A stretch of DNA of 23,078 nucleotides. Origin: an uncultured Burkholderiaceae bacterium. GTDB taxonomy: Bacteria > Pseudomonadota > Gammaproteobacteria > Burkholderiales > Burkholderiaceae. Made by a program: the position numbers and the translations under genes. Location: contig CALMPB010000104.1 of the NCBI GenBank assembly GCA_937871985.1, forward strand, positions 1 through 23,078, written 5' to 3'. The notes below the pieces were generated by a model, which saw nothing but the letters and a program-made list of their open reading frames with translations, was not told the DNA's origin and did not search any database. This document shows, piece after piece, positions 14,935 to 22,053 of the stretch (its first letter is position 1; the number at the start of each line of letters is the position of its first letter).

Positions 14935-15609
14935 CTAGCCTAGATATTTTTGTTGGATCGAGCCGATATGCTCCTGCATGCGCCGGATGGCGGCTTCTTT
15001 GTCGCCGTGCTCGAGTTCAGCGTACAGGCGTTCCAGTTCGTCGGTGTTGGCAGATTCGTTCCGATCCGTCATGGGACGGAACCACAAGCGAACTGATCGG
15101 TCCAGCAACTGGGCGGCAAAATCCGCCAACAACTTGTTGTTGGCGGCTTCGTACAAGGTTTGATGGAACAATCGATCGATTTCCATGGCGCCATAACGGT
15201 CGTTGTTTCGGTGCCGTTCCTTACCGGCTTCGATCAGTTGCTTCAGCTTGGACAGAAGCTCCGGCGTCGAGTGCTCAACGGCTAGGCCGGTCAGGTATGG
15301 TTCCACCAGTTGCCGGGAAGCAATGAGGTCCAGAAAGCCATCCAGCGTTTCGGCCTTTACCAAAATGCCTTTGCGCGGCAGGATCTCCACCAGGCCCTCG
15401 CGATCCAACCGGTGGATGGCCAGATGAATGGGACTACGACCCAGGGACAAGGTTTCGCACAGGATCGCCACGTTGATATGTTCGCCCGGCGTTAACTGGT
15501 GCGTCAGGATCATTTTTTTGATGGCTATGTAGGCTTTGTCCGCCAGAGGCACGGTGATTGCCGGCTTTTTTTTCCTGGGGTTACGTGGCGTTGGGTGCAC
15601 GGTGGGCAT
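14935..15609 (-). CDS. GntR-family regulator of the FCD (FadR/VanR) subfamily
   Basis: A 224-aa protein. The N-terminal winged helix-turn-helix spans about residues 24-82, with KAYIAIKKMILTHQLTPGEH and then LGRSPIHLAIHRLDREGLVEI, the GntR recognition helix and wing. The C-terminal helical FCD effector domain (about 95-218) includes the potential metal/ligand residues Asp145 and His149 (DRLFHQ) and His214 (EHIGS). FCD regulators typically sense carboxylates or catabolic intermediates. It converges on cluster 1 and precedes nothing on its own strand, so its target could be either cluster, the RidA gene, or itself. Start choice is uncertain: ATG 15609 gives a normal length; ATG 15714 would add 35 residues without family similarity. 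Confidence 0.85.
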   Translation of the reverse strand: MPTVHPTPRNPRKKKPAITVPLADKAYIAIKKMILTHQLTPGEHINVAILCETLSLGRSPIHLAIHRLDREGLVEILPRKGILVKAETLDGFLDLIASRQLVEPYLTGLAVEHSTPELLSKLKQLIEAGKERHRNNDRYGAMEIDRLFHQTLYEAANNKLLADFAAQLLDRSVRLWFRPMTDRNESANTDELERLYAELEHGDKEAAIRRMQEHIGSIQQKYLG

Positions 15610-15754
15610 AGGACAGGGGCTTTCTGTACAAAACTGAAGGAACCGACGATACGTTTTTGACTTTGTCGTTCGCACTGTAGCACGGTTGCGGGGTGCTGAA
15701 GCGGCCAGAGCCATCTGGCCTGCCAGGCTTGACGGTGTGACTGCGCCAGTGCGG

Positions 15755-15790
15755 AGCGCGGCGCGCGGCCGGGCCCCGGTTTCGCGCGCT
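15755..15790. other. Very GC-rich inverted repeat downstream of the RidA gene
   Basis: AGCGCG (15755-15760) and CGCGCT (15785-15790) are complementary around a GC-rich interior containing the nested CCGG-GCC-CCGG. It starts 22 bases past the minus-strand stop of the RidA-family gene. It may help end that transcript, but no T-run follows. The rest of the 202-base gap between the GntR and RidA genes shows nothing else I can name. Confidence 0.25.
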
Positions 15791-15811
15791 ATGGCTGTGC
15801 CGACATGCGGT

Positions 15812-16213
15812 TCAGGCGCTGCAGCCTATGCGGGCCTGAGCCTGGATTTCCAGCAGGATTTCGGGTTTGGCCAGCCCTTTGATTTCGATGAGGGCGCATG
15901 CCGGGAAGTCGCCAGTGAAGAATTCCTTGCGGGCTTTCCACACACCTTGATTGCCTTTGATGTTGGTGACGAAGATGGTCATGGTGACGACGTCGTCCAT
16001 TTTGCCGCCGCCGGCTTCGACCAGGTTTTTGATTTTGCCGAAAATGACCTTGGCTTGTTCGTATTCGTCGTTGCCGAGTATGGTTTCGCCGTCGTTGGCG
16101 CGCGAGGTGAGCCCGGACAGATACAGGGTGTCGTCCACTTTAAGGCAGTTGGACCAAAGGCCAGGCGCGGCTTCCGCAACGTTGGGGCTGATGACGCGGT
16201 TTTTTTTCGACAT
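15812..16213 (-). CDS. RidA (YjgF/YER057c/UK114) family protein
   Basis: A 133-aa protein, the normal RidA-family size. Recognisable features are the LWSNCLKVDDTLYLSGLTSR strand pair (about 19-38), the trimer-interface GKIKNLVEAGGGKMDDVVTM (about 60-79) and a C-terminal PACALIEIKGLAKPEILLEIQ. The arginine that binds the imine or carboxylate in true RidA enzymes is normally in a Val-Arg/(R)vEv context near the C-terminus, which here reads CALIEI, so this is probably a non-RidA subfamily member (Rid2-7) rather than the enamine deaminase. The ATG at 16213 has a perfect AGGAG. It follows the CitE-like gene after 115 bases and has its own promoter-like sequence with a palindrome, so it may be a separate unit. 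Confidence 0.88.
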   Translation of the reverse strand: MSKKNRVISPNVAEAAPGLWSNCLKVDDTLYLSGLTSRANDGETILGNDEYEQAKVIFGKIKNLVEAGGGKMDDVVTMTIFVTNIKGNQGVWKARKEFFTGDFPACALIEIKGLAKPEILLEIQAQARIGCSA

Positions 16214-16235
16214 GGGGATCTCCTGATTTCGATTT

Positions 16236-16263
16236 GTGAAATAACAGTGATATTTCACTGTTA
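16236..16263. promoter_or_regulatory. Overlapping palindromes, candidate operator for the RidA-family gene
   Basis: TAACAGTGA (16242-16250) and TCACTGTTA (16255-16263) form a perfect 9-bp inverted repeat around TATT. A second repeat, GTGAAAT (16236-16242) with ATTTCAC (16252-16258), overlaps it. The pair lies 29-50 bases upstream of the RidA-family ATG and occupies the spacer and -10 of the promoter-like sequence there, the expected place for a repressor. The nearby GntR-type regulator is a candidate ligand-responsive factor, but this is inference. Confidence 0.5.
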
Positions 16264-16268
16264 CGCAA
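16241..16268 (-). promoter_or_regulatory. Candidate promoter of the RidA-family gene
   Basis: Reading on the minus strand, TTGCGT (16268-16263) and TGTTAT (16246-16241) are spaced by 16 bases; each matches four of six sigma-70 consensus positions. This would start transcription about 20 bases before the AGGAG site. It almost exactly coincides with the palindrome, which supports regulated initiation. By-eye call. Confidence 0.35.
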
Positions 16269-16328
16269 TGCTAAATGACTTTGCGGCGAAAATCAAGGGG
16301 TTCTTGCCGTATTGAAAATTCGGGGATT

Positions 16329-17132
16329 TCAGGCGCGGGCGAGAATGGCTTGAGCGCACAGCAGGACAGGCTTGTCGACCATTTTGCCGTCGATGGCAAG
16401 GGCCGCCCCGTGGGCCGAAGCGGCTGCTTCCACGATGCGTTTCGCCCACTGTATTTCCTGCTCCGAGGGCCTGAAAGTGTCGTTGACGGTGGCAATTTGC
16501 CGCGGATGTATGCACAGCTTGGCGCCGAACCCGAGGCTTTTGGCGCGCAGCGTATCCGCACGCAGCGCGGCCAGGTCTTGCAGCGACGCAGTGACGCCGT
16601 CAACCGGGCTTTGAATGCCTGCGACCCGAGACACCAGAACCAACTCGGAGCGGTAATGCAGCAAGGCTTCGCCATCATCCGGGATTCCCATGTCGAGCTG
16701 GAAATCGATTGAGCCGAACATCAGCCGTTCCACGCCTCCGCACTGGGCTATGGCATAGGCATTCCACATGCCCTTGGCCGATTCGATCAATGGCAAGAGG
16801 GGGATATGGCCGCCGAGCTGTTTGACGATGAACTCGATATCCCCCGCCTGTTCGGCCTTGGGCAGGACGATGCCCGCCGCGCCGGCGGTTCGGCACATCT
16901 GCAGATCGTCGCGGAACCACTCGGTTTCGATGCCGTTGATCCGGACAAGTGCCGGCGGCAGGGCGGCAAGATGCTGAGAGACGCTATCGCGAGCGGACTG
17001 CTTGTCCTGCGGCGCCACAGCGTCTTCCAGGTCGAGGATGACTGCGTCGGCGCCGCTGCCGAACGCTTTGGCGTAGCGGTCCGGGCGAGTGCCGGGCACG
17101 AAAAGATAGGAGCTGGCGGGTGTCGTTTGCAT
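16329..17132 (-). CDS. ccl: CitE-like (HpcH/HpaI family) lyase, probable (S)-citramalyl-CoA lyase
   Basis: A 267-aa CitE-like TIM-barrel enzyme. The N-terminus SSYLFVPGTRPDRY (7-20) and ADAVILDLEDAV (28-39) are the CitE signatures. Mg2+ ligands are likely Glu117 (LIESA) and Asp143 (FGSIDFQLD). CoA-contact segment GFGAKLCIHPRQ lies near 211-222. In the itaconate pathway the Ccl protein splits (S)-citramalyl-CoA into acetyl-CoA and pyruvate, and neighbours encoding a hydratase and a class III CoA-transferase fit this role. Other CitE-like proteins act on malyl-CoA or HMG-CoA, so the symbol rests on context. ATG 17132 starts the recognisable domain at residue 7; no good SD is visible. It is last in the five-gene unit. 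Confidence 0.82.
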   Translation of the reverse strand: MQTTPASSYLFVPGTRPDRYAKAFGSGADAVILDLEDAVAPQDKQSARDSVSQHLAALPPALVRINGIETEWFRDDLQMCRTAGAAGIVLPKAEQAGDIEFIVKQLGGHIPLLPLIESAKGMWNAYAIAQCGGVERLMFGSIDFQLDMGIPDDGEALLHYRSELVLVSRVAGIQSPVDGVTASLQDLAALRADTLRAKSLGFGAKLCIHPRQIATVNDTFRPSEQEIQWAKRIVEAAASAHGAALAIDGKMVDKPVLLCAQAILARA

Positions 17133-17166
17133 GGATGGGAATGATGTCGATAAGTAAATGTGTGAA

Positions 17167-18528
17167 TCACGCAATCCAGCTGCCAATGGTGGGCGTGTTG
17201 GCCACGTTCCAGATATTACGGAAAGCCTGGCGCATTTGCATTTCGTCCGCGGCTCCCGAGAAGCGTGCGAGCCGCAGCGCCTTTTCTTCCAGTTCGGTGC
17301 GCGACAAGGTATTGCCGGGATCGCCCTTGGGTTCGTCCACGCGGGCTGTGAACATGCGGCCGTCGGTTGTGCGTACGCTGACCTTGCCCAGCCAGCGCGC
17401 GGGATAGGCGCGGTCGATTTCCTCGTCCAGCGCCATGCCGACCCTCTTGTTGAAGGCGGCAACGCGTGGGTCATTGAATGACGATTCGAATTCGCTGACG
17501 CCGGCGTGCTGGAAAATGGCGATGAGACCCAGCACCGTTCCCATCGAGAACTTGGCCTGATGCACAGTGACGGGCTCGGCGACCGCGCCGAGGACGTCGA
17601 TGGCGCCCTGGTGGACGTGCGCGGTGACGTGCGCAATGTCGTCGGCCCGCAGGTTCTGCTGTTGCATCAACAGCAGCAAGGCGTCCGCGGCCGGGTGGGT
17701 ATGCCGGCAGGAAGCATGATATTTGAAGGAGGTTTCGGCAAGCGCCCAGCGATCGGACAGCCGATCGGTCAGTTTGCGGGGGTCCGCGTCGCTGGACATC
17801 CCCGCAGCCATGCCTTGTGCGCCTTCCAGAATGTGCTTGGCCCCGGTGAAACCGTCCTTTGCAAGGTAGGCGGCGGCCAGGCCGCTGGCGCTGGCATGCG
17901 CGGTGTGCAGTTGCTTGGAGTCGGCGGCGTCGTGCAGGAATTCCCACAGGCCGGCCGCCTGGGTGCCGGCCGAGCCGATGGCATGCAGCATTTGCCCGGG
18001 CGTGGCCTCGAGCAGGCGTGCCGTGGCCACGGCCGCTGCAATGGTGCCGGCGGTGCCAGTGGTGTGGAACACCTTGTAGTGGGACCGGCCAAGGAATTCA
18101 CCGATGCGGATGCCTGCTTCATATCCAGCCACGGCTGCGGTCAGTAGATCGCGGCCGGAGCTGCCCAGAGTCTGGGCCACGGCAAGGGCGGCGGGAAACA
18201 CCACGGTCGCCGGGTGAAATACCGAACCGTTGTGCACATCGTCTTGCTCGGCGAAATGCGATGAGGCGGCATTGACCATGGCGGCGAAATAAGGCGTGGT
18301 GCGGCGGCGGGAGATCAGGACGTCAGATGTGCCTTGTCCGGATCCCATCGTAACGGCAAAGCGTTCTATGGACTCGACGGGCCGTGCGCCTTTCCCGGCC
18401 AGCGCCGAGCCGTACCAGTCCAGCAGCAAGTCTTCGGTGCGGCGTACGACCGCCTCTGGGATCTGATCGAACGAGAGCTGGGCGGCGAATTCCGCCAGTA
18501 TTGCGCTTGGGTTTTGAGGGTTCTGCAT
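17167..18528 (-). CDS. MmgE/PrpD family protein
   Basis: A 453-aa protein, normal length for the MmgE/PrpD superfamily, which includes 2-methylcitrate dehydratase and cis-aconitate decarboxylase. Visible family segments are ILAEFAAQLSFDQIPEAVVRR then DLLLDWYGSALAG at the N-terminus, the SSHFAEQDDVHNGSVFHPATVV region (about 88-109) with the conserved Asp-Asp and His, and KYHASCRHTHPAADALL (about 270-286). The superfamily acts on C4-C7 di- and tricarboxylates, which suits an itaconate-type operon. A PrpD-family gene is also part of the Pseudomonas itaconate locus, where its role is not firmly established. AGAGAG precedes the ATG; it starts 11 bases after the CoA-transferase stop. Confidence 0.9.
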   Translation of the reverse strand: MQNPQNPSAILAEFAAQLSFDQIPEAVVRRTEDLLLDWYGSALAGKGARPVESIERFAVTMGSGQGTSDVLISRRRTTPYFAAMVNAASSHFAEQDDVHNGSVFHPATVVFPAALAVAQTLGSSGRDLLTAAVAGYEAGIRIGEFLGRSHYKVFHTTGTAGTIAAAVATARLLEATPGQMLHAIGSAGTQAAGLWEFLHDAADSKQLHTAHASASGLAAAYLAKDGFTGAKHILEGAQGMAAGMSSDADPRKLTDRLSDRWALAETSFKYHASCRHTHPAADALLLLMQQQNLRADDIAHVTAHVHQGAIDVLGAVAEPVTVHQAKFSMGTVLGLIAIFQHAGVSEFESSFNDPRVAAFNKRVGMALDEEIDRAYPARWLGKVSVRTTDGRMFTARVDEPKGDPGNTLSRTELEEKALRLARFSGAADEMQMRQAFRNIWNVANTPTIGSWIA

Positions 18529-18539
18529 GCGACTCTCTT

Positions 18540-19718
18540 TTAAATGGCCTGGGCTTCGCGCAGCGTCGCGATGGCGTCCCCGGTGTAGCCCAGCTCCTGC
18601 AGGATGGCCTGGGTGTGTTGCCCAAGCGCGGGGATGGCGTCGATGCGGTAGTCGAAGCCGTCGTTCACTCCCGGCGGCTTCAGCGCGGGGATGGCGCCGA
18701 TGGGGGAACCGACTTCCGTCCAGCGGTCGCGCGCCTTGAGCTGCGGGTGTTCCCAGACTTCGTTCATGGTGTTCATGCGGGCGTTGCCAATCTTGGCGCG
18801 GTCCAAGCGTTCTATGACCTGCGCGGCCGTCAGGGAGGCGAAGGCGTCCTCGATGATCTCGCGCAGGGCGTCGCGGTGCGCATTGCGTTCGACATTCGAG
18901 GCAAACCGGGGGTCCTGCGCCAGTTGCGGCTGCTGCAGCACGTCAGAGCAGAACAGCACCCATTCGCGCTCGTTCTGCACGCCCAGGATTACCGTTTTTC
19001 CGTCGCCGGTGTGGAAGGGGCCGTAGGGGTAGATGCTGGGGTGGCTGGCTGCGGCCCGGGGCGGGGGAGGGGTGCCCTTGTACGAGTAGTACAGTGGGTT
19101 GGACATCCACTCGCCCAGCGCCTCGAGCATGGAAAGGTCGATGTGGCTGCCCTGGCCCGTACGCATGCGCAGCAGCAGGGCCGCCAGGATATTGCTGTAG
19201 GCATAGGACCCGGCCGCGACATCGGCCGCCGAAAAGCCCGTGCGGGCCGGCTCTTGCGGGGAGCCCGTCACCGACAGCAGTCCGGCTTCGGCCTGGATCA
19301 GGATGTCGTAGGCCTTTTTATTGCTGTAGGGGCCGTCCGAACCATAGCCCGATATATCGCAGACGATCAGGCCGGGATGCTCGGGGCGCAGCGCCTGCGC
19401 GGATAGGCCCAGCCGGGCGGCGGCGCCGGGGGAAAGGTTCTGTACCAGCACGTCGGCCTTGCCGACCAGCTTTCTCAGCACTTCGATTGCTTGGGGTTTT
19501 TTCAGGTCGAGGGTAATGCTTTCTTTCGAACGGTTGATCCATACGAAGTACGAGGACATGCCGTCCACCCGAGTGTCATAGGCGCGCGCGAAGTCGCCCT
19601 GGCCCGGACGCTCGATCTTGATGACCCGCGCACCCAGATCGGCCAACTGGCGCGTTGCCAGCGGCGCGGCGACTGCGTGTTCAAGCGTTACCACGGTTAT
19701 TCCGTCAAGAGGACGCAT
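18540..19718 (-). CDS. ict: Class III (CaiB/BaiF) CoA-transferase, probable itaconate CoA-transferase
   Basis: A 392-aa family III CoA-transferase, full length. The start MRPLDGITVVTLEHAVAAPL (1-20) and LGARVIKIERPGQGD (28-42) is typical. The catalytic aspartate that forms the aspartyl-CoA anhydride is Asp166 in GFSAADVAAG. GSHIDLSMLEAL (190-201) follows. In the itaconate pathway this enzyme moves CoA from succinyl-CoA to itaconate. Family members also use formate, oxalate, carnitine, mesaconate and others, so the assignment comes from the adjacent hydratase and CitE-like lyase. The ATG at 19718 has GGAG 8 bases upstream. It lies between the acyl-CoA dehydrogenase (17-base gap) and the MmgE/PrpD gene. 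Confidence 0.85.
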   Translation of the reverse strand: MRPLDGITVVTLEHAVAAPLATRQLADLGARVIKIERPGQGDFARAYDTRVDGMSSYFVWINRSKESITLDLKKPQAIEVLRKLVGKADVLVQNLSPGAAARLGLSAQALRPEHPGLIVCDISGYGSDGPYSNKKAYDILIQAEAGLLSVTGSPQEPARTGFSAADVAAGSYAYSNILAALLLRMRTGQGSHIDLSMLEALGEWMSNPLYYSYKGTPPPPRAAASHPSIYPYGPFHTGDGKTVILGVQNEREWVLFCSDVLQQPQLAQDPRFASNVERNAHRDALREIIEDAFASLTAAQVIERLDRAKIGNARMNTMNEVWEHPQLKARDRWTEVGSPIGAIPALKPPGVNDGFDYRIDAIPALGQHTQAILQELGYTGDAIATLREAQAI

Positions 19719-19735
19719 TGGTTGAGCTCCCGGGT

Positions 19736-20896
19736 TTAGAATGAGCGAGGCAGTCCAAGCATGTGCTCGGCCACGTACGACAGGATGAGATTGGTCGAGA
19801 TAGGTGCGACCTGATACAGGCGGGTTTCGCGGAACTTGCGCTCGATGTCGTATTCGCAGGCGAAGCCGAAGCCGCCATGGAACTGCAGGCAGGCGTTGGC
19901 GGCTTCCCACGAGGCATCGGCCGCCAGCATCTTGGCCATATTGGCCTGGGCGCCGCAGGGCAGGCCGGCGTCGAATAATTCGCAGGCTTTGTATCGCATG
20001 AGGTTGGCGGCTTCGATGTTCACGAAGGACTTGGCAATGGGAAACTGCACGCCCTGGTTCTGGCCGATGGGGCGGTCGAAGACGATGCGCTCATTGGCAT
20101 AGTTGACGGCGCGATCGACGAACCAGTAGCCGTCCCCGATGCATTCCGCGGCAATCAGCGTACGTTCCGCGTTCAGGCCGTCCAGGATGTACTTGAAGCC
20201 CTGGCCTTCCTCGCCGATCAGGTTTTCCGCAGGTATTTCAAGATTGTCGAAGAAGACTTCGTTGGTTTCATGGTTGACCATGTTCATGATGGGGCGCACT
20301 GTCAGGCCCTTGCCCAGCGCGGTACGCAAGTCGACCAGGAAAATCGACATGCCTTCCGATTTTTTCCTGACCTCGGCCAGCGGTGTGGTGCGTGCCAGCA
20401 ATATCATCAGATCAGAGTGCTGTATGCGTGAAATCCACACCTTCTGGCCGTTCACGACATAGCGGTCGTCTTTTTTGATGGCCGTGGTTTTGAGCTTGGT
20501 CGTATCCGTGCCGGTGCTTGGTTCGGTGACGGCCATGGTTTGCAGCCGTAGGCCGCCGCTGGCGATCTGAGGCAGATACTCTTGCTTCTGCCGCTCCGAA
20601 CCGTGCCGCAGCAAGGTTCCCATGTTGTACATCTGTCCATGGCAAGCGCCCGAGTTCCCGCCCGAGCGATTGATTTCCTCCATGATGACTGAAGCTTCGG
20701 TCAAGCCCAGCCCCGATCCGCCGTATTCCTGCGGAATCATGGCGGCCAGCCAGCCGGCCTTGGTCAGCGCGTCGACGAACGCCGCCGGGTAGCCGCGTTG
20801 TTCGTCGATTTCGCGGAAATACTCGTCAGGATAGTTCGAACAGAGGTCGCGTACTGCTTCGCGGATGTCCTGGTAATTGTCGGATAAGGTTTGCAT
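19736..20896 (-). CDS. Acyl-CoA dehydrogenase
   Basis: A 386-aa FAD-dependent acyl-CoA dehydrogenase, full length, with the N-terminal helical, central beta and C-terminal helical domains. MAVTEPSTGTDTTKLKTTA (121-139) is the first family signature. QFHGGFGFACEYDIERKFRETRLYQVAPIS (two stretches, 338-357 and 358-367) is the second. The usual IYEGT catalytic Glu is missing: the position reads YQVAP (361-365). Glu244 in LNAERT lies where isovaleryl-CoA dehydrogenase has its base, so the enzyme can still be active. An acyl-CoA dehydrogenase gene is also found in the Pseudomonas itaconate locus. A methyl-branched C5 dicarboxylyl-CoA such as methylsuccinyl-CoA is a guess. ATG 20896 has GAGAA upstream. 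Confidence 0.9.
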   Translation of the reverse strand: MQTLSDNYQDIREAVRDLCSNYPDEYFREIDEQRGYPAAFVDALTKAGWLAAMIPQEYGGSGLGLTEASVIMEEINRSGGNSGACHGQMYNMGTLLRHGSERQKQEYLPQIASGGLRLQTMAVTEPSTGTDTTKLKTTAIKKDDRYVVNGQKVWISRIQHSDLMILLARTTPLAEVRKKSEGMSIFLVDLRTALGKGLTVRPIMNMVNHETNEVFFDNLEIPAENLIGEEGQGFKYILDGLNAERTLIAAECIGDGYWFVDRAVNYANERIVFDRPIGQNQGVQFPIAKSFVNIEAANLMRYKACELFDAGLPCGAQANMAKMLAADASWEAANACLQFHGGFGFACEYDIERKFRETRLYQVAPISTNLILSYVAEHMLGLPRSF

Positions 20897-20945
20897 CGGG
20901 GTTCTCGTTGTTGAGGGTGGCCGCCCATGGCCGGCGGGCGGGAGG

Positions 20946-21821
20946 TCAAGGATTGATCGGTGTTGCTGCCGCCAATACGGCTTGCGCCTGCATGGCCAGA
21001 TGGCCGTTCTCGTCGCGGGCCCATAATTCGACGGTGCGTCCGTCTTCCGAGGGGGCGCCACACAGCTGGAAATCGCCCGTGTCGAACAGGGGGTGGGTGG
21101 CTCGGAAGCTGAACGATGCGACCCGCGCCAGCGGCATGCGGCGGCTCAGCAGGTCGAGCAGCAGCGTGGCGATAAGAGGCCCGTGCACCACGAGGCCTGG
21201 GTAGCCCTCCTCCTGGGTCGCATAGTTGCGGCTGTAGTGAATGCGGTGTCCATTGAAGGTCAGCGCCGAATAGCGGAACAACAGCACTTCGTCCGGGTGT
21301 ATCCGTTCCTCCCATAGGCTGTGCGTGGACGCGGAGGTCGGCTGGGCTGCCGGGGCGAGGCCGGAGGGCCGCTCCCGGTAGACGATGTCCTGCTCTTCGA
21401 CAACGGCGGGCCCTTCGGCGTTGCCGAATTCGTGGCGAACCAGCAGGAAGACCAGGCTGCCGGAGCGGCCCTCCTTGGCAGTAACGCTGACGACGCGCGA
21501 GGTTCGCTCGATCGCGTCGCCGACGCGCAGCGGGCGCAGAAACGTAAGGCGTCCGCCGGCCCACATTCTGCGGGGCAGGGGTACAGGCGGCAGGAAGCCG
21601 CCGCGCACGGGGTGTCCGTCCGAATCCAGTTCCGACCGGAGGGCGACAGGCAGACAGTACAGCCAGTGCCATAAAGGGGGCAGTTCGTCGGCCGGCGCCT
21701 GTATCCGGGCCTCGTTGCCCAGCGTGGCCGCCAGGGCCGCAATGGGGTTGGGAGCGATCCGGTCGGCACAGGACTCTACCTTGCCTTCCCATTGTTTCAG
21801 ATGCTGGATGTCTATTGTCAT
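20946..21821 (-). CDS. ich: MaoC/HTD2-like hydratase, probable itaconyl-CoA hydratase
   Basis: A 291-aa double hot-dog protein of the FAS1-type/HTD2-like dehydratase group to which mesaconyl-C4-CoA and itaconyl-CoA hydratases belong. The N-terminal hot-dog includes RRMWAGGRLTFLRPLRVGD (84-102). The C-terminal hot-dog carries the group's catalytic-region motif RYSALTFNGHRIHYSRNYA (183-201) followed by EGYPGLVVHGPL, with His192 and His195. It would add water to itaconyl-CoA to give citramalyl-CoA, between the CoA-transferase and the CitE-like lyase. It is the first gene of cluster 2. ATG 21821 was chosen for GGAAA upstream; an ATG 15 codons earlier lacks family similarity. Confidence 0.83.
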   Translation of the reverse strand: MTIDIQHLKQWEGKVESCADRIAPNPIAALAATLGNEARIQAPADELPPLWHWLYCLPVALRSELDSDGHPVRGGFLPPVPLPRRMWAGGRLTFLRPLRVGDAIERTSRVVSVTAKEGRSGSLVFLLVRHEFGNAEGPAVVEEQDIVYRERPSGLAPAAQPTSASTHSLWEERIHPDEVLLFRYSALTFNGHRIHYSRNYATQEEGYPGLVVHGPLIATLLLDLLSRRMPLARVASFSFRATHPLFDTGDFQLCGAPSEDGRTVELWARDENGHLAMQAQAVLAAATPINP

Positions 21822-22053
21822 GGCATTTCCGTTGTCGGCGGCTTTTCCTCCGTCCGGCGATCTCATTCCGTTGCGTCGTCGGCTATTTTTGCCGGGAGCT
21901 TTTTCCAGATGCTGGAATTTTCAATTTGGCAAGAATGGCGCATCTTGCGCCTATGTACAATTCATATTTCGCAAATAGAGGGTTAAGCTTGGCTTAACCT
22001 CAACTGGTGTTCGTCTTTCCGGCGTACAGAATCGCGAGCCGCCTTCCTGACCC
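21822..22053. promoter_or_regulatory. Divergent intergenic control region of cluster 2
   Basis: This 232-base gap between the divergent hydratase and LysR genes has an AT-rich core (about 21895-21985). It holds the LysR box listed separately and a second inverted repeat, GCAAGA (21929-21934) with TCTTGC (21943-21948). Promoter hexamers were not clear enough to call in either direction. No gene was seen in it. Confidence 0.55.
21981..21999. promoter_or_regulatory. LysR-type box (TTAA-N7-TTAA)
   Basis: GGTTAAGC (21981-21988) and GCTTAACC (21992-21999) are a perfect 8-bp inverted repeat around TTG. It contains TTAA-N7-TTAA with T21984-N11-A21996, the LysR consensus form. It lies 54 bases upstream of the LysR ATG and about 160 bases upstream of the hydratase ATG, suiting autoregulation plus activation of the divergent operon. 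Confidence 0.65.

Noticed and set aside
17133..17636. N-terminal extension of the CitE-like protein by 168 residues
   Set aside because: The extension is a low-complexity frame antisense-free but overlapping the MmgE/PrpD gene; CitE-like proteins begin at the SSYLFVPG motif.
19719..19910. N-terminal extension of the CoA-transferase
   Set aside because: It overlaps the end of the acyl-CoA dehydrogenase gene in another frame and lacks similarity; a good SD marks ATG 19718.
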